This document shows, in pieces, positions 1 to 8,588 of a stretch of 64,000 nucleotides of DNA; the first letter of the stretch is position 1; every line of letters begins with the position of its first letter. Both the position numbers and the translations under genes were made by a program. Location: assembly GCA_918797485.1 (NCBI GenBank), contig CAKKNE010000001.1:3844001-3908000 (forward strand). Direction: 5' to 3'. Source of the stretch: Pelagomonas calceolata (taxonomy: Eukaryota > Sar > Pelagophyceae > Pelagomonadales > Pelagomonadaceae). The notes under the pieces were generated by a model that saw only the letters and a program-made list of their open reading frames with translations, made no database searches and was not told the origin of the DNA.

Positions 1-607
1 CGGGATCCCATGTTACGGAGCGGGGTCATGGCCTCAGATGACGGTCCTCAACGATAGCAGATGCCGCGAACGTGGCGGAGGGCGCCACACGGCTTGAGCG
101 GTGTCTGACGTCAAGGCGTGGCGTCGAGGCCCGTGCGACTCATCAAGTCAAGCAGTGGACGCGGACGCGCGTGCCCGGGTAGATAGAAGTGACGTAAGAC
201 CAAAAGCGCTTGAAACGATGGCCCTCAGGCCGCTGCAAATGGACGTTTGGTCCGGGGGTCTCGCGGAAAGTGCTCTGACGGGCCACCGCGAGGCTTCGAT
301 GCGAAATGGAGGGACGCAGGGCCTCAACAACTTCAATCTACCTGGACCAAACGCTAGAGCGCGAGGATTGACCGCTGAGATGTCTCCGTGGCTAGTTTCG
401 GAAGCGCGCTTCCGAATATCGAGCCATCGCCTGGAGCGCGCCCGGGACCATTGGGGAGCGCTTGACACGACTCAGTAACACTCCCTAGCGGGTATTTACT
501 TCATAGACGACGTGCCCGGCCGATTTGCGCGTTTAACGAATGGACCTGCGTCAGGAGCGAGAGATGCGCCTGGGAACGGTGGCGGCGGGCTCGTGATAAT
601 ACAGTTG
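1..607. other. No supported gene in this left edge
   Basis: Open frames exist on both strands (about 101-478 forward and 148-468 reverse), but they overlap each other, have no recognisable domain, signal peptide or biased composition, and look like chance open frames in GC-rich DNA. A 26-base stretch near 544-570 nearly repeats one inside the neighbouring bestrophin-like gene (about 1092-1118), which may be a small duplicated fragment. Nothing else is visible here. Confidence 0.5.
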
Positions 608-1904
608 TTAATGTACACAGAGCTCGTCGCAAACGTCACGCGTCAGCGCCGCCGCGAGGGAGTTCATGGGCAGCAGCTGGAACGGCTGTTCGAGCTCGAG
701 GCCAATCTGGTCGATGCCGACCATGACGTAGCTCGTCCCGAGCGTCGCCAGCGCCACCGCCGGGAGGGCGAGGCCGAGGGACTCGAGTCCGAGAGGCACG
801 CACGCGAGCCCTGCGTCGCGTCGATGGCGTAAGGTGGCGTAGATCCGGCGTCACGCCATCGCCGCGACCGTCGAATCGAAGGCATCTCGGAGGACGCCGC
901 AACGCGCAGGACAACAACACGCGCGACGTGTGTCGAGTGATCGTCGGCGGCACGGGACTCGCCAGCAACCGCTCGCACACGCCGATTTGCGCCTGTGTAG
1001 AAATCAAATTTCGCGGCTGAATCATCGCGTCGACCTCCACGCCATCGACGCAATGTCTGCTCGTTTCTACACAGATTTGCGCATTGAGGCTGTGGAGCTG
1101 CGTCAGGAGCGAGAGGTGCGCCTGCGCATCGAGCCGCCCCGCGGCCACCTCCTCGGCGACGACAGCGTGGGCGCCGCGCAGCAAGGCGACCGGTCGCTTC
1201 CGCGCCGCGAGCACCGTCTCCGCCGTCGCCGGCGGCAGCATCGTGCTCACTACATCTGAATCGTCCTCGCCGGCCCGCAAGCTCGCCTTCAGGCACCACC
1301 CGAGCACTGCTAAATGTCGGCAAATCGCCTCGGCGGGCGCGGCGGCGCAGTACGTCGCCGCTAGACCCGCAGTCTCTCGCGCGTGCAGCACGAGCCGGCC
1401 CCACGCGAGTCTAGATTCCTGGAGGCGCAGGAGAGAAAGATTCATTCGCAGCGTCAGAAGCAGCGCGACGGCCGAGCTGATCAGCGTGAGGGGCGCGAGC
1501 GGCGCAGAAAAGTTTGGGAAATACCGAATGCGCAGCGCGTGCGCCAAGCAGGACCAGAGCGAGAACGCGACGCAGACCGGCAGCACGAGGCGGGCCGTCG
1601 TGCTCCGCGGCCACTTGCGCAAATGTCTCCAGTAGCGGCCGACCTTCTGATGTCGAGCCCACGTCTCGAGATCCCAGAGGCGGCTGATTGTCGACTCTCC
1701 CGGCGACACTAATTCTGAGCGAGAGGTGTCGACGCGTCGTAGGTCGAGCACGGCATCGGCATCGGTGCGGAGCGACGACTTGAGACGCGTCGGCAAGCGT
1801 TGCGGTGTGCGAGGGAGCAGCCCTGCTGCACTTCTCAAGAGCAGTGCTAGAGGTAGCGAACGAGTACTAGGCATAATGAAGATCTTTTTTATAGACCTCT
1901 CCAC
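608..1904 (-). CDS. Bestrophin-like (RFP-TM/UPF0187) anion channel, three exons
   Basis: Predicted exons on the minus strand are 1904-1083, 992-896 and 810-608, giving 373 residues in one frame. The spliced product has the family pattern: hydrophobic stretches after an Arg-rich N-terminus, then NAQIGVCERLLASPVPP and TRHTSR, and a C-terminal GIDQIGLELEQPFQLLP. These match the conserved 'ERL-TP-P--Y-RHTSR' and 'E-IG-ELE-PF--LP' blocks of bestrophin-like channels. Both introns are introner-type. Splicing the first at its 8-base target duplication joins SLN directly to AQIGVCERLL, as expected for the family. The second donor (GTCCTCCG) is chosen by frame and is less certain. A second start lies at 1874. 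The family includes thylakoid and plasma-membrane chloride or bicarbonate channels; which applies here is not visible. It shares a divergent promoter with the helicase at 2180. Confidence 0.8.
811..895 (-). mobile_element. Introner-type intron 2 of the bestrophin-like gene
   Basis: The stretch contains the paired core (GATGGCGTGACG and ACGCCATCGACGC on the minus strand) found in the other introner copies and ends in CGACGCAG. Removing it joins the two conserved bestrophin blocks in frame. The target duplication is not recognisable, so the 5' boundary rests on phase and a GT dinucleotide. Confidence 0.55.
985..1082 (-). mobile_element. Introner element with perfect 8-base target duplication (GC-AG intron)
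   Basis: An 82-base element (993-1074) has terminal inverted repeats CTGTGTAGAAA / TTTCTACACAG and an internal core GCGTCGATGGCGTGGAGG (minus sense). It is flanked by identical copies of GCGCAAAT (985-992 and 1075-1082). Splicing from the GC at the start of the upstream copy to the AG at the element's end removes one copy plus the element and restores the reading frame exactly. A nested GT donor 12 bases inside would also keep the frame. Confidence 0.85.
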
Positions 1905-1973
1905 GAGAATTAATGACGCCTAGCGAACCAAGAATGCTTGCATCATCTGACAAAGTGTGTTGCCGTATAATCA

Positions 1974-1996
1974 ACTAGCGTGATCGACACACTAGC
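1974..1996. promoter_or_regulatory. Shared promoter motif copy 1 (divergent)
   Basis: ACTAGCGTG, spacer, ACACACTAGC: a copy of the window-wide palindrome-like motif. It lies 70 bases from the bestrophin-like start and 184 from the DEAD-box helicase start, between divergent genes. Confidence 0.6.
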
Positions 1997-2010
1997 ACCA
2001 ATGAAAGACA

Positions 2011-2172
2011 GCTGCGTCGTAGTTGAATAGCTGCAAAAACGGGCAGCACAAGGCATCACTGCACCGCCAGAGACTGCAAAAATCGAGGCGTCGTAGTTTA
2101 ACAGCCACCGTGGTATTAGGCTTATCGCTACACCAGTGCAGCATCAAGGCATCACTGCACCGCCAACGAGCG
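2011..2172 (+). repeat. Imperfect tandem duplication in the helicase 5' region
   Basis: Two segments repeat in the same order: GCGTCGTAGTTGAATAGC (about 2011) with GCGTCGTAGTTTAACAGC (about 2087), and GCACAAGGCATCACTGCACC (about 2043) with GCATCAAGGCATCACTGCACC-like sequence (about 2146). The copies are offset by about 76 and 103 bases, so the units have diverged by indels. The second copy ends just before the helicase start and may affect its leader. Confidence 0.6.
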
Positions 2173-2179
2173 AAGAAGC

Positions 2180-4048
2180 ATGCGCGTGATGCTCTTCGCG
2201 GCCACAGGAGCGCTGCGCTGCAGCAGCCTTCGCCTGAGCGCGCTGCGCACCAACGCTGCACGCCGCGGCGTCGCGTTGCATGCCACAACTTCGGCCGCGC
2301 GCCAGGCGCGGCGCGCGGCGGCACTAAACGACGCGTCGAATCCCTACGCCGGCAAGACCGTCGCGGACCTCAAAGTTTTGCTAAAGGAGCGGGGGCTGCC
2401 CGTGTCGGGCGTCAAGAGTGCGCTCCTCGAGCGGCTCGCGGCCAGCGACGGAGGTGCATTGGCTGCGACCCCGCCGCGACGTGCTGACCCAGCCCTGAAG
2501 ACGGTGGAAGCGGCCGAGGCACCGCCTCAAACTGTACCGAAGAAGAGCGAGCCCACGGGCCGGCCCTTCGCGACGCTCGGCCTGAGTTCGCGCCTCGCCG
2601 CGAATTTAGAAAGCCAATTAGGAGCGGACGCGCGCATGACGCCGATCCAGGAACTCGCGTTTCCCGCGGCGCGGCGCGGAGACGACGTCGTGGCAAGGGC
2701 GCAGACGGGCACGGGCAAGACGCTCGCGTTTCTAGTTCCGAGTCTGGAGCGCCTCGAGACCGACCTCAACAACAGGCGGCCGGCTTTGGTGGTACTGTCG
2801 CCGACGCGCGAGCTCGCGCAGCAGATCCACGCCCAGGCTATGAGCCTCTGCGAGGGTTTGGGGCTGCGGTGCGGCTGCGTCGTCGGCGGCACGAGCAAGG
2901 GCGGGGACCTGCGGCGACTGCGGCGCGGCGTTGATGTATTGTGTGCGACGCCGGGGCGGCTCTGCGACTTGCTGGGCGAGGACGCGAAATTACTGAGGGG
3001 CACGAAAACACTAGTGCTCGACGAGGGCGACCGCTTACTGGACGAGGGTTTTGAAAGGCAGCTCTCGCAGATCATCGAGGCGTCTTCTAGATCTCGTCAG
3101 ACGCTGTGCTTTTCTGCTACCATGCCGGCGGACCTCAAGCGCATGCTCGACTCGGGCGCGGTCCGCTCGGAATACGAGCGCGTCGACGCTACTGGCGCCG
3201 CTGGTTCAGTCGATCAGACGGCCTCAAGGGTGGATCTGCGGCGCGTCGCGCTACCAAAAGGCGCGGACGCGCTGGGCGCCCTCGCGAACGTCCTCAAGAA
3301 GCACAGGGAGGGCCGCGCGGGGTCCAAGGTCGTCGTGTTTCTTCCCACGACGGCCGCGGCCGAGCTGGCGTCGGCCTACCTCGCGAACCGAGGGCTCAGC
3401 AACGCCGCGTTGCACTCGCGCAAGTCCCAGGGCTACCGGACGCGCACGTCCAATGAATTCCGCGACGCCGACGTCGCGCGGGAGCACGCTCTTTTAGTTG
3501 CCACTGATGTTGCGGCGCGCGGGGTTGATTATCCAGGTGTTTCATTAGTCGTACAAGCCGGCACGCCCGACAACCGCGAGCAGTTCGTACATCGCTCGGG
3601 GCGAACCGGCCGCGCGGGCACCGCCGGCGAAGCAATACTACTCGTGGAGGACTGGGAGTTCGCGCTGGCGAGCGATATGCTGTCGGACGTGAAAATGCTG
3701 GACATAGACGCGACAGAATTCCTCGACGCCGTGGCCGACGATTCGCAAAAGGCGATGAACCGCGTTATGCCGGACATACGGAGAAAGGCCTACGTGGGCT
3801 GGCTCGGCCACACGAACGCGCGGTGCAAGACGCTCGGCTGGTCGAAGCAGGAGCTCGTCGACCGCGCGAACGCCATGGCGCGCGAGGACTACCTCCTGCG
3901 CGAGACGCCGTCGCTGACGCCGCGCGCGGTCGGCTTCATGGGTTTGAAGAAAGTTCAAAACCTCCGCGTCGAGAAGCCACCGCCGCGGCAGAACCGCGGC
4001 GCGCCGGCGCCTGGGCGCCGCAAGCAGTCTCGGAAGCCGCGGCGCTAG
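2180..4048 (+). CDS. DEAD-box-type ATP-dependent RNA helicase with SAP-like domain
   Basis: 622 residues. A basic, Ser/Ala-rich N-terminus (1-50) looks like an organelle presequence. Residues 58-92 (VADLKVLLKERGLPVSGVKS...) form a SAP-like nucleic-acid-binding helix pair. The helicase core follows: Q motif near 153 (MTPIQ), Walker A AQTGTGKT at 174-181, PTRELAQQ near 208, TPGRL near 257, motif II DEGD at 281-284, SAT at 312-314, then ATDVAARGVDYPGV and HRSGRTGRAG in the second RecA domain. The C-terminus is rich in Arg and Pro. Motif II reads DEGD, not DEAD; the first Asp and Glu that bind Mg-ATP are kept. Likely role is RNA remodelling in an organelle, perhaps ribosome assembly. Substrate and compartment are inferred. 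It is divergent from the bestrophin-like gene. Confidence 0.9.
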   Translation: MRVMLFAATGALRCSSLRLSALRTNAARRGVALHATTSAARQARRAAALNDASNPYAGKTVADLKVLLKERGLPVSGVKSALLERLAASDGGALAATPPRRADPALKTVEAAEAPPQTVPKKSEPTGRPFATLGLSSRLAANLESQLGADARMTPIQELAFPAARRGDDVVARAQTGTGKTLAFLVPSLERLETDLNNRRPALVVLSPTRELAQQIHAQAMSLCEGLGLRCGCVVGGTSKGGDLRRLRRGVDVLCATPGRLCDLLGEDAKLLRGTKTLVLDEGDRLLDEGFERQLSQIIEASSRSRQTLCFSATMPADLKRMLDSGAVRSEYERVDATGAAGSVDQTASRVDLRRVALPKGADALGALANVLKKHREGRAGSKVVVFLPTTAAAELASAYLANRGLSNAALHSRKSQGYRTRTSNEFRDADVAREHALLVATDVAARGVDYPGVSLVVQAGTPDNREQFVHRSGRTGRAGTAGEAILLVEDWEFALASDMLSDVKMLDIDATEFLDAVADDSQKAMNRVMPDIRRKAYVGWLGHTNARCKTLGWSKQELVDRANAMAREDYLLRETPSLTPRAVGFMGLKKVQNLRVEKPPPRQNRGAPAPGRRKQSRKPRR

Positions 4049-4113
4049 TTTATAGTTACCTGTAAAGTCTAATTCGTTCGTAAATCATACACGGTAAATG
4101 ACTGCAAGGAAGC

Positions 4114-4938
4114 TTACGCCGTCCGCGGCGACCGCCCCCCCGCCGCCGCGGCCGACCGCGCGACGATCTCTCCCACTGCACGGTGGTCGACGGGGTTTTC
4201 GGCCAGGGTCCGTAGAAAGCCGACGGCCAGCCCCAGCGGCCGCGCGCCGAAGGCCTCGCACACCTCCGGGTCGTCCGCAATCTCATCCGCGACAGCGTTC
4301 GCCGTCGACTGGACGCAGCGACTCAAGGCCGCGCGGAGGGCGGCGGCCTGGCGTTCGGACAACCGCGGCGCCGGCGACCTAGGCGACCGCGTGCGTGCGG
4401 GAGAACGCGTTTTTGGAGGAGGCGCGCCGCCGAACGCCGGCGACCGCGCGCCCCCCGCAAAGGCCGAGGCGTCATCGTCGTCCGAGGCGTCGTCGTCCTC
4501 CGGGATCTCCTCGGAGCCCTCCTGGACCTCGCGCTCCTCGTCAATCGGTGCGTTTTGCTCCGTGCGGAGCTCCCTGAGTTTTTTGAGAGCAGACCCCGGC
4601 GACAGGCCCTTCAGGGCGTCCGACGAGGGCAGGGGCTTCCGGGGCACCGACGCGAGCGGCAGCGGCGAGACGGCCTCGACCACAGAGGGCGGCGGCGGCG
4701 GCAGCGTCGACGCCTTCGGCTCCGGCGGCTTTAACCTCTCCTGCGCCGCGGCGACGCAGCTGGTCGTGAGCTTTTGCGTTTGCTCCAGGAAGGCCTCGCG
4801 GTCCGTCGCGTTGAGCAGTAGGTCGAGCTCTTGGAGCGCACGGTCGCGGTGGGGCGTGGACCGCCGCGGCGGCATGCCGCGCCGGACGACGACGACGCGC
4901 GGCCTCTCTGTTTGTGTGCGCTCCATGAGCTGGGCCAT
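4114..4938 (-). CDS. Unrecognised Pro/Ser/acidic-rich protein
   Basis: 275 codons, convergent with the helicase (65 bases between stop codons). The start at 4938 gives MAQLMERTQTERPRVVVVRR; a later Met is 22 residues in. Features seen are a helical N-terminal segment rich in Leu and Glu (residues 30-75), a long disordered middle with acidic DDDASDDDDAS and repeated RSPAR/RSP blocks, and a C-terminal helical region (SERQAAALRAALSRCVQSTANAVADEIADDPEVCEAFGARP). SP/RS-rich tails occur in nuclear RNA-processing proteins, but no family is recognised and no function is assigned. Coding potential is supported by composition and frame length. Confidence 0.6.
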   Translation of the reverse strand: MAQLMERTQTERPRVVVVRRGMPPRRSTPHRDRALQELDLLLNATDREAFLEQTQKLTTSCVAAAQERLKPPEPKASTLPPPPPSVVEAVSPLPLASVPRKPLPSSDALKGLSPGSALKKLRELRTEQNAPIDEEREVQEGSEEIPEDDDASDDDDASAFAGGARSPAFGGAPPPKTRSPARTRSPRSPAPRLSERQAAALRAALSRCVQSTANAVADEIADDPEVCEAFGARPLGLAVGFLRTLAENPVDHRAVGEIVARSAAAAGGRSPRTA

Positions 4939-5314
4939 GGTTATGCGTTTGGGCTGCCTTTACTGCCAGTTTGCTGCCTCAAGAAGAGGCTGTGCAACGG
5001 ACGCCACGGACGCCAGAGAATCGAAAATTTTCACGGAAAGGTCTCTGGGGGGCTCCTGCAGAGCCCTCCTTGCGCGTGCATGGCTGAGCCTATTAAATTT
5101 TAATTCAAATCGAAGAAAATCGGGAGCAGCAAAATTAGCCGCCGCTGCGCGACAGCTTCTTTCCGCTCAAAACCTCCCTTGCACGGCGTTTAAGGAGCTG
5201 TAATCGAAGCATTACAGCGCCGACGCCTTCATCTTGGACGGAGAGCAATTGCCGCCGCCTTAAAGCGCGTATTACCCGCGATCCACAAAGTCTTTCAAAC
5301 CAGCAGAGGCCAGT
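4939..5314. promoter_or_regulatory. Divergent intergenic region with an 8-base inverted repeat
   Basis: This region lies between two divergent genes and lacks the common GCTAGTG motif. Instead it has a perfect inverted repeat GCTGTAAT (5197-5204), 6-base spacer, ATTACAGC (5211-5218), 97 bases upstream of the forward start. A short AT-rich tract (5093-5135) stands out from the GC-rich background. Confidence 0.45.
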
Positions 5315-7057
5315 ATGCGCGCCCTACTCGCCCTCACGGCGCTGGCGCCGGCGCTAGCTTTGATGAAGCCGCCCACGAACCCTTTGTTAGACGACGCGAA
5401 GCAATTACTAGGCAACGCCGGCAAATTTGCTCAGAAGAAAGTAGCCACGACGCTCGAAGACCTCGCGGCCCTGCCGGAGAAGACCAAGAAGGACGCGCAA
5501 TCCGCGCGACTCAAGCGCGCCTCCCAGTCGCGACAGAAGGCCCCCGATCAATTAAGCGCAGAACAGATCGCGAAGTACGAGGCCCTCGGCCTATCGTACG
5601 AGGACGGCGCCTGGAAGCGTAGTACAAAACGCCACGAGGCCTACAACGAGGAGAACGACATCTCCATATATGCGAGGACGGCGGAGCCCGACGTCTACGA
5701 CGTGGAAAGGTGGCAGGACGACGCGGCTGCGGAATTCGAGGACGAATTTATTGTTGATCAGTACATGCCGCGGCGGAAGCGGCGCTTCGTGCCCAAGCAA
5801 GCCGTCGCGGAGGAAGAGGTCGAGGTGAGCGAGGATCTTACTAGGTTAGGCTTCCGGAACGACAACGGCAAGTGGTCGCGCACGGCGCCGCGCACTGGTG
5901 CTAGAACAGTTGTGATAGAAGGCTCGAGAGGACGCACGCTGGAGGTCAAGGCCACGACGGAGACGGATTTACATGCTATATCAAGATTAGAATACATCCT
6001 GACCTGGTCCCAACTGGAAACGCCGCAGAATATTTGGGACGCCTCATTAAGAATTGCGCGGGACCCGTCGTTTGTTTTCGTGTGGGCGGCTGCTACGGCT
6101 AGACTGGGGTTGCTGTTTTCTCAACAGTATGGATTGGACGACTTCTTCTCCACGGAACAGTTGACCCTCGACGCGTCTCCCGAGATTTTAGTGGCCGGCT
6201 CCATCTTCGTGCTAGCCGCCTACGCGCGGAAGGCGCACTGGAGCGGGTCGAGCGGGCCCCTGACCGTCGGTGCTCTCGAAAGATCTATCGCGGACGGCTG
6301 GTTCACGGGCTTCAGCCGCGCGCCGGACACGCCCCAGGGCCGCAAGGAGAACGGTCTGCCTTACGCCATGGTTGCTTCGTTATTAACCTTATTGGCGGCG
6401 GCACCTCGAGTGGAAATCCTCCACCACTACCTCCAGAATCGATTAGAAGCGGACATCGCGGCGGCGATGCCTTTGTTCATCGTCGAGGACCAAACGCTGT
6501 GCGCGCTGGCCGTGTCGGCCCTCGCTATTGTGGGGTGCGGCGGCGTCGCTGGAGCGATGGAGTACTTTTCGCTGAACTGGGCGCGGCCGCCGCCCACATT
6601 TTCTGACGAGAAGAACGCCATCGCCGACGCCTTGGAGACCGATGCTTTATCTGCCCGAACGCTCGAAGCGCGGGCGGACAAGTGCGACGCCCAAAGGGAT
6701 GGCCCGGCCGTCAAGAAGTGTTATGATCAAGCCGCCCAACGCGCTTTAGATGAGGGCGAGGCCTTCGAGCGCGTCGCGGACGCGTGGTTGATGCACTTCC
6801 ACGACACGTCGACGGCCGACGTCGAGGTCGACGACCGGGCCCGTGAAACAAAAAGCTACCCGGCGGTCGCCGCGGCGTTCGTGTCCGGGGCTTCGGCGGC
6901 TGCGGCGTACGCTGCAGGCGGCTTAGCGGCGCCGTTGGCTTTACACGCCGCTGGGTCCGTCGTGGACGCTATTATTCCGACGCCGGCCGACGTGCTGAAG
7001 CCCAAGAAAGCCACGTTCGACGTCGACGCCGTGTTGCCCAAGACCGCGACGCCGTGA
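5315..7057 (+). CDS. Unknown multi-pass membrane protein, probably plastid-targeted
   Basis: 580 residues. The first 17 residues (MRALLALTALAPALALM) form a signal peptide, followed by a helical basic stretch, consistent with bipartite targeting into a secondary plastid. Two short units resemble each other: YEALGLSYEDGAWKR (about residue 89) and LTRLGFRNDNGKWSR (about 176), both with L-x-x-x-G and G-x-W-x-R. Hydrophobic segments follow near 250-265, 290-300, 350-362, 395-415 and 515-555. A charged loop with two Cys (DKCDAQRDGPAVKKC) separates the last two. No family is recognised. Possible roles in thylakoid or envelope membranes are inference only. Its 3' neighbour at 7130 is convergent, 72 bases away. 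Confidence 0.75.
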   Translation: MRALLALTALAPALALMKPPTNPLLDDAKQLLGNAGKFAQKKVATTLEDLAALPEKTKKDAQSARLKRASQSRQKAPDQLSAEQIAKYEALGLSYEDGAWKRSTKRHEAYNEENDISIYARTAEPDVYDVERWQDDAAAEFEDEFIVDQYMPRRKRRFVPKQAVAEEEVEVSEDLTRLGFRNDNGKWSRTAPRTGARTVVIEGSRGRTLEVKATTETDLHAISRLEYILTWSQLETPQNIWDASLRIARDPSFVFVWAAATARLGLLFSQQYGLDDFFSTEQLTLDASPEILVAGSIFVLAAYARKAHWSGSSGPLTVGALERSIADGWFTGFSRAPDTPQGRKENGLPYAMVASLLTLLAAAPRVEILHHYLQNRLEADIAAAMPLFIVEDQTLCALAVSALAIVGCGGVAGAMEYFSLNWARPPPTFSDEKNAIADALETDALSARTLEARADKCDAQRDGPAVKKCYDQAAQRALDEGEAFERVADAWLMHFHDTSTADVEVDDRARETKSYPAVAAAFVSGASAAAAYAAGGLAAPLALHAAGSVVDAIIPTPADVLKPKKATFDVDAVLPKTATP

Positions 7058-7129
7058 AGTGTTCATAGAAACGCGCTATCTCTCTCCAGTGTAAATATCT
7101 AGTACTTTATTCAATGGGAAGGGAAGAAT

Positions 7130-8260
7130 CTAGTTGTCGTCGGCGCAGTACGCGCAGAAGTGCAAGTCCACCGGGAATTCCTCGGGGTAGAGCGCCGGCC
7201 CGAGCGCGTAGGTGCAGTACGCCTCCCTGTCCGTGCCGGCGTTGGCGCAGACGTTCCCGTCCTTGGACGGGCCCTTGCAGAGATGCTTCCCGTGCTTGCC
7301 GAACTCGGGACCGATGTCGCCGTCCGAGGGTCTGTGTTCCATCTCGCGGTCCTCGACGACGACGACGTTCTTCAAGAGGCAAGACACGGGTTGGCCTTGG
7401 TGCATCATGTCGACTGGCGTGTCCGGCTCTTTCAGCGGCACGCGGCAGCGCGCACAATGCGTGTCGCTCTCTTTGCCGACCTCGTAGTTGCACGTGTACT
7501 CGAAGTGATCGAGCCACATCTCGGCGCCCGGGGCCACGTCGTTCGAGCACACTTCGCCTTCGGCGTCCTCGCCTTTCTCGCACGTTTCCTCTTTGAACGT
7601 AGACTGGACGACGTTCTCGCCGCGGCACGGCACGCCGTTGATGAGGACGTCCTTGACCGGAGCGCTTGAGCAGGGCGTCTCCCAGTCGCGCACACACGAC
7701 TGCGTGCGATCGCACCAGCTAAAGCCGGCAGATCCCTTGCACCCATGAGTATCGAGATCCGAGCCGGGCGGCATCGACGCGAGCACGCAGGTCTTGAAGA
7801 TCGAGTCGCTCTTATACGTCGGCTCGTCGGAACCGAATTGGGCGTAGCAGCCGCCGGTGCCCGAGTCTTCGATGGTCGCGATCGTCGCGTCCGGGTAAAA
7901 TTCCCGCACCATGGCAATGCACTGCCACGGAGAGCTTGCGTAGCCGACCCGGTGTTGGCCTTTGGCGTTGCCGTTCGATCTAACCCAATCGCACGTGTCC
8001 CAGCCCGGCGCCGGGAGATCATTCTTGCTCGAGAGCGAGGCGGCCGAGTCATCATCAACGAGGTCGTAGGCCACGCTGCTCGCGAGCGAGGCGGCCGGCT
8101 GCGCCACCGCCGCGACGCCAGCCGACGTGGCAGTGGCGACCACCGCACCGAGGATGAAAGCTACAACAGCGGCGCCGGCGACGAGAAGCTTGAGGTTCGA
8201 CGATGTCTTCTTGGGCTTGAGGTACGTCTGATCATCAGGCACGGCTGAAATGGCAGACAT
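7130..8260 (-). CDS. Unknown single-pass, cysteine-rich exported protein
   Basis: 376 residues. The short cytoplasmic tail (1-23) is followed by one strong membrane segment (LLVAGAAVVAFILGAVVATATSA, about 25-47), a type II or signal-anchor layout. The remaining 320 residues hold about 20 cysteines, some in pairs such as CARC and CAYC at the C-terminus. Phrases such as GSAGFSWCDRTQSCVRDWETPC recall small secreted cysteine-rich repeats of marine algae. A lumenal or cell-surface position is inferred. No enzyme motif is visible. The upstream region carries a GA microsatellite and three CGATCG sites. Confidence 0.75.
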   Translation of the reverse strand: MSAISAVPDDQTYLKPKKTSSNLKLLVAGAAVVAFILGAVVATATSAGVAAVAQPAASLASSVAYDLVDDDSAASLSSKNDLPAPGWDTCDWVRSNGNAKGQHRVGYASSPWQCIAMVREFYPDATIATIEDSGTGGCYAQFGSDEPTYKSDSIFKTCVLASMPPGSDLDTHGCKGSAGFSWCDRTQSCVRDWETPCSSAPVKDVLINGVPCRGENVVQSTFKEETCEKGEDAEGEVCSNDVAPGAEMWLDHFEYTCNYEVGKESDTHCARCRVPLKEPDTPVDMMHQGQPVSCLLKNVVVVEDREMEHRPSDGDIGPEFGKHGKHLCKGPSKDGNVCANAGTDREAYCTYALGPALYPEEFPVDLHFCAYCADDN

Positions 8261-8588
8261 TTTGCTTCAGAGAGAGAGAGAGAGAGAGTTTGCTTGAAAT
8301 TGCTTCAGACTCGTAGAGAGAGAGATGGATTGCGCGTGTGTAATCGATCGTAGTCGATCGTATGCGATCGTCCGAGTACTGGAATCAGGGATGGACGCGC
8401 TTTATTTCGTTATTTTCACGCTCGAGGCGACGAGCACGCTTTTTGCTCATTCCACGACGCTAGAGTGTCTTTCTCTCGCCAAACAGAAGCGTCGGGGTCT
8501 ACCTGGGGGTGGGTTCAATAAGCGACTCTCACTCTTTCTCACAAACAATAACTCATACTTCATAGACAATACATTACACCCGCCGCTA
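8261..8588. promoter_or_regulatory. Upstream region with GA microsatellite and three spaced CGATCG palindromes
   Basis: An uninterrupted (AG)n tract spans about 8269-8288, with a shorter one near 8314-8325. CGATCGTA-type units repeat three times between 8344 and 8371 at about 11-base spacing (one DNA turn). The units lie within 110 bases of the cysteine-rich gene's start at 8260, so they are candidate binding sites for its promoter. No gene is visible in the rest of the stretch. Confidence 0.45.

Noticed and set aside
985-1082. Reading the introner as a coding insert in the bestrophin-like gene
   Set aside because: The frame is open through it, but the 8-base duplication, inverted ends and restoration of NAQIGVCERLL on removal show it is an intron.
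664-1404. 246-residue minus-strand ORF overlapping the bestrophin-like gene
   Set aside because: It is Arg/Ala-rich in the alternate frame of a recognised gene, a common shadow in GC-rich DNA.
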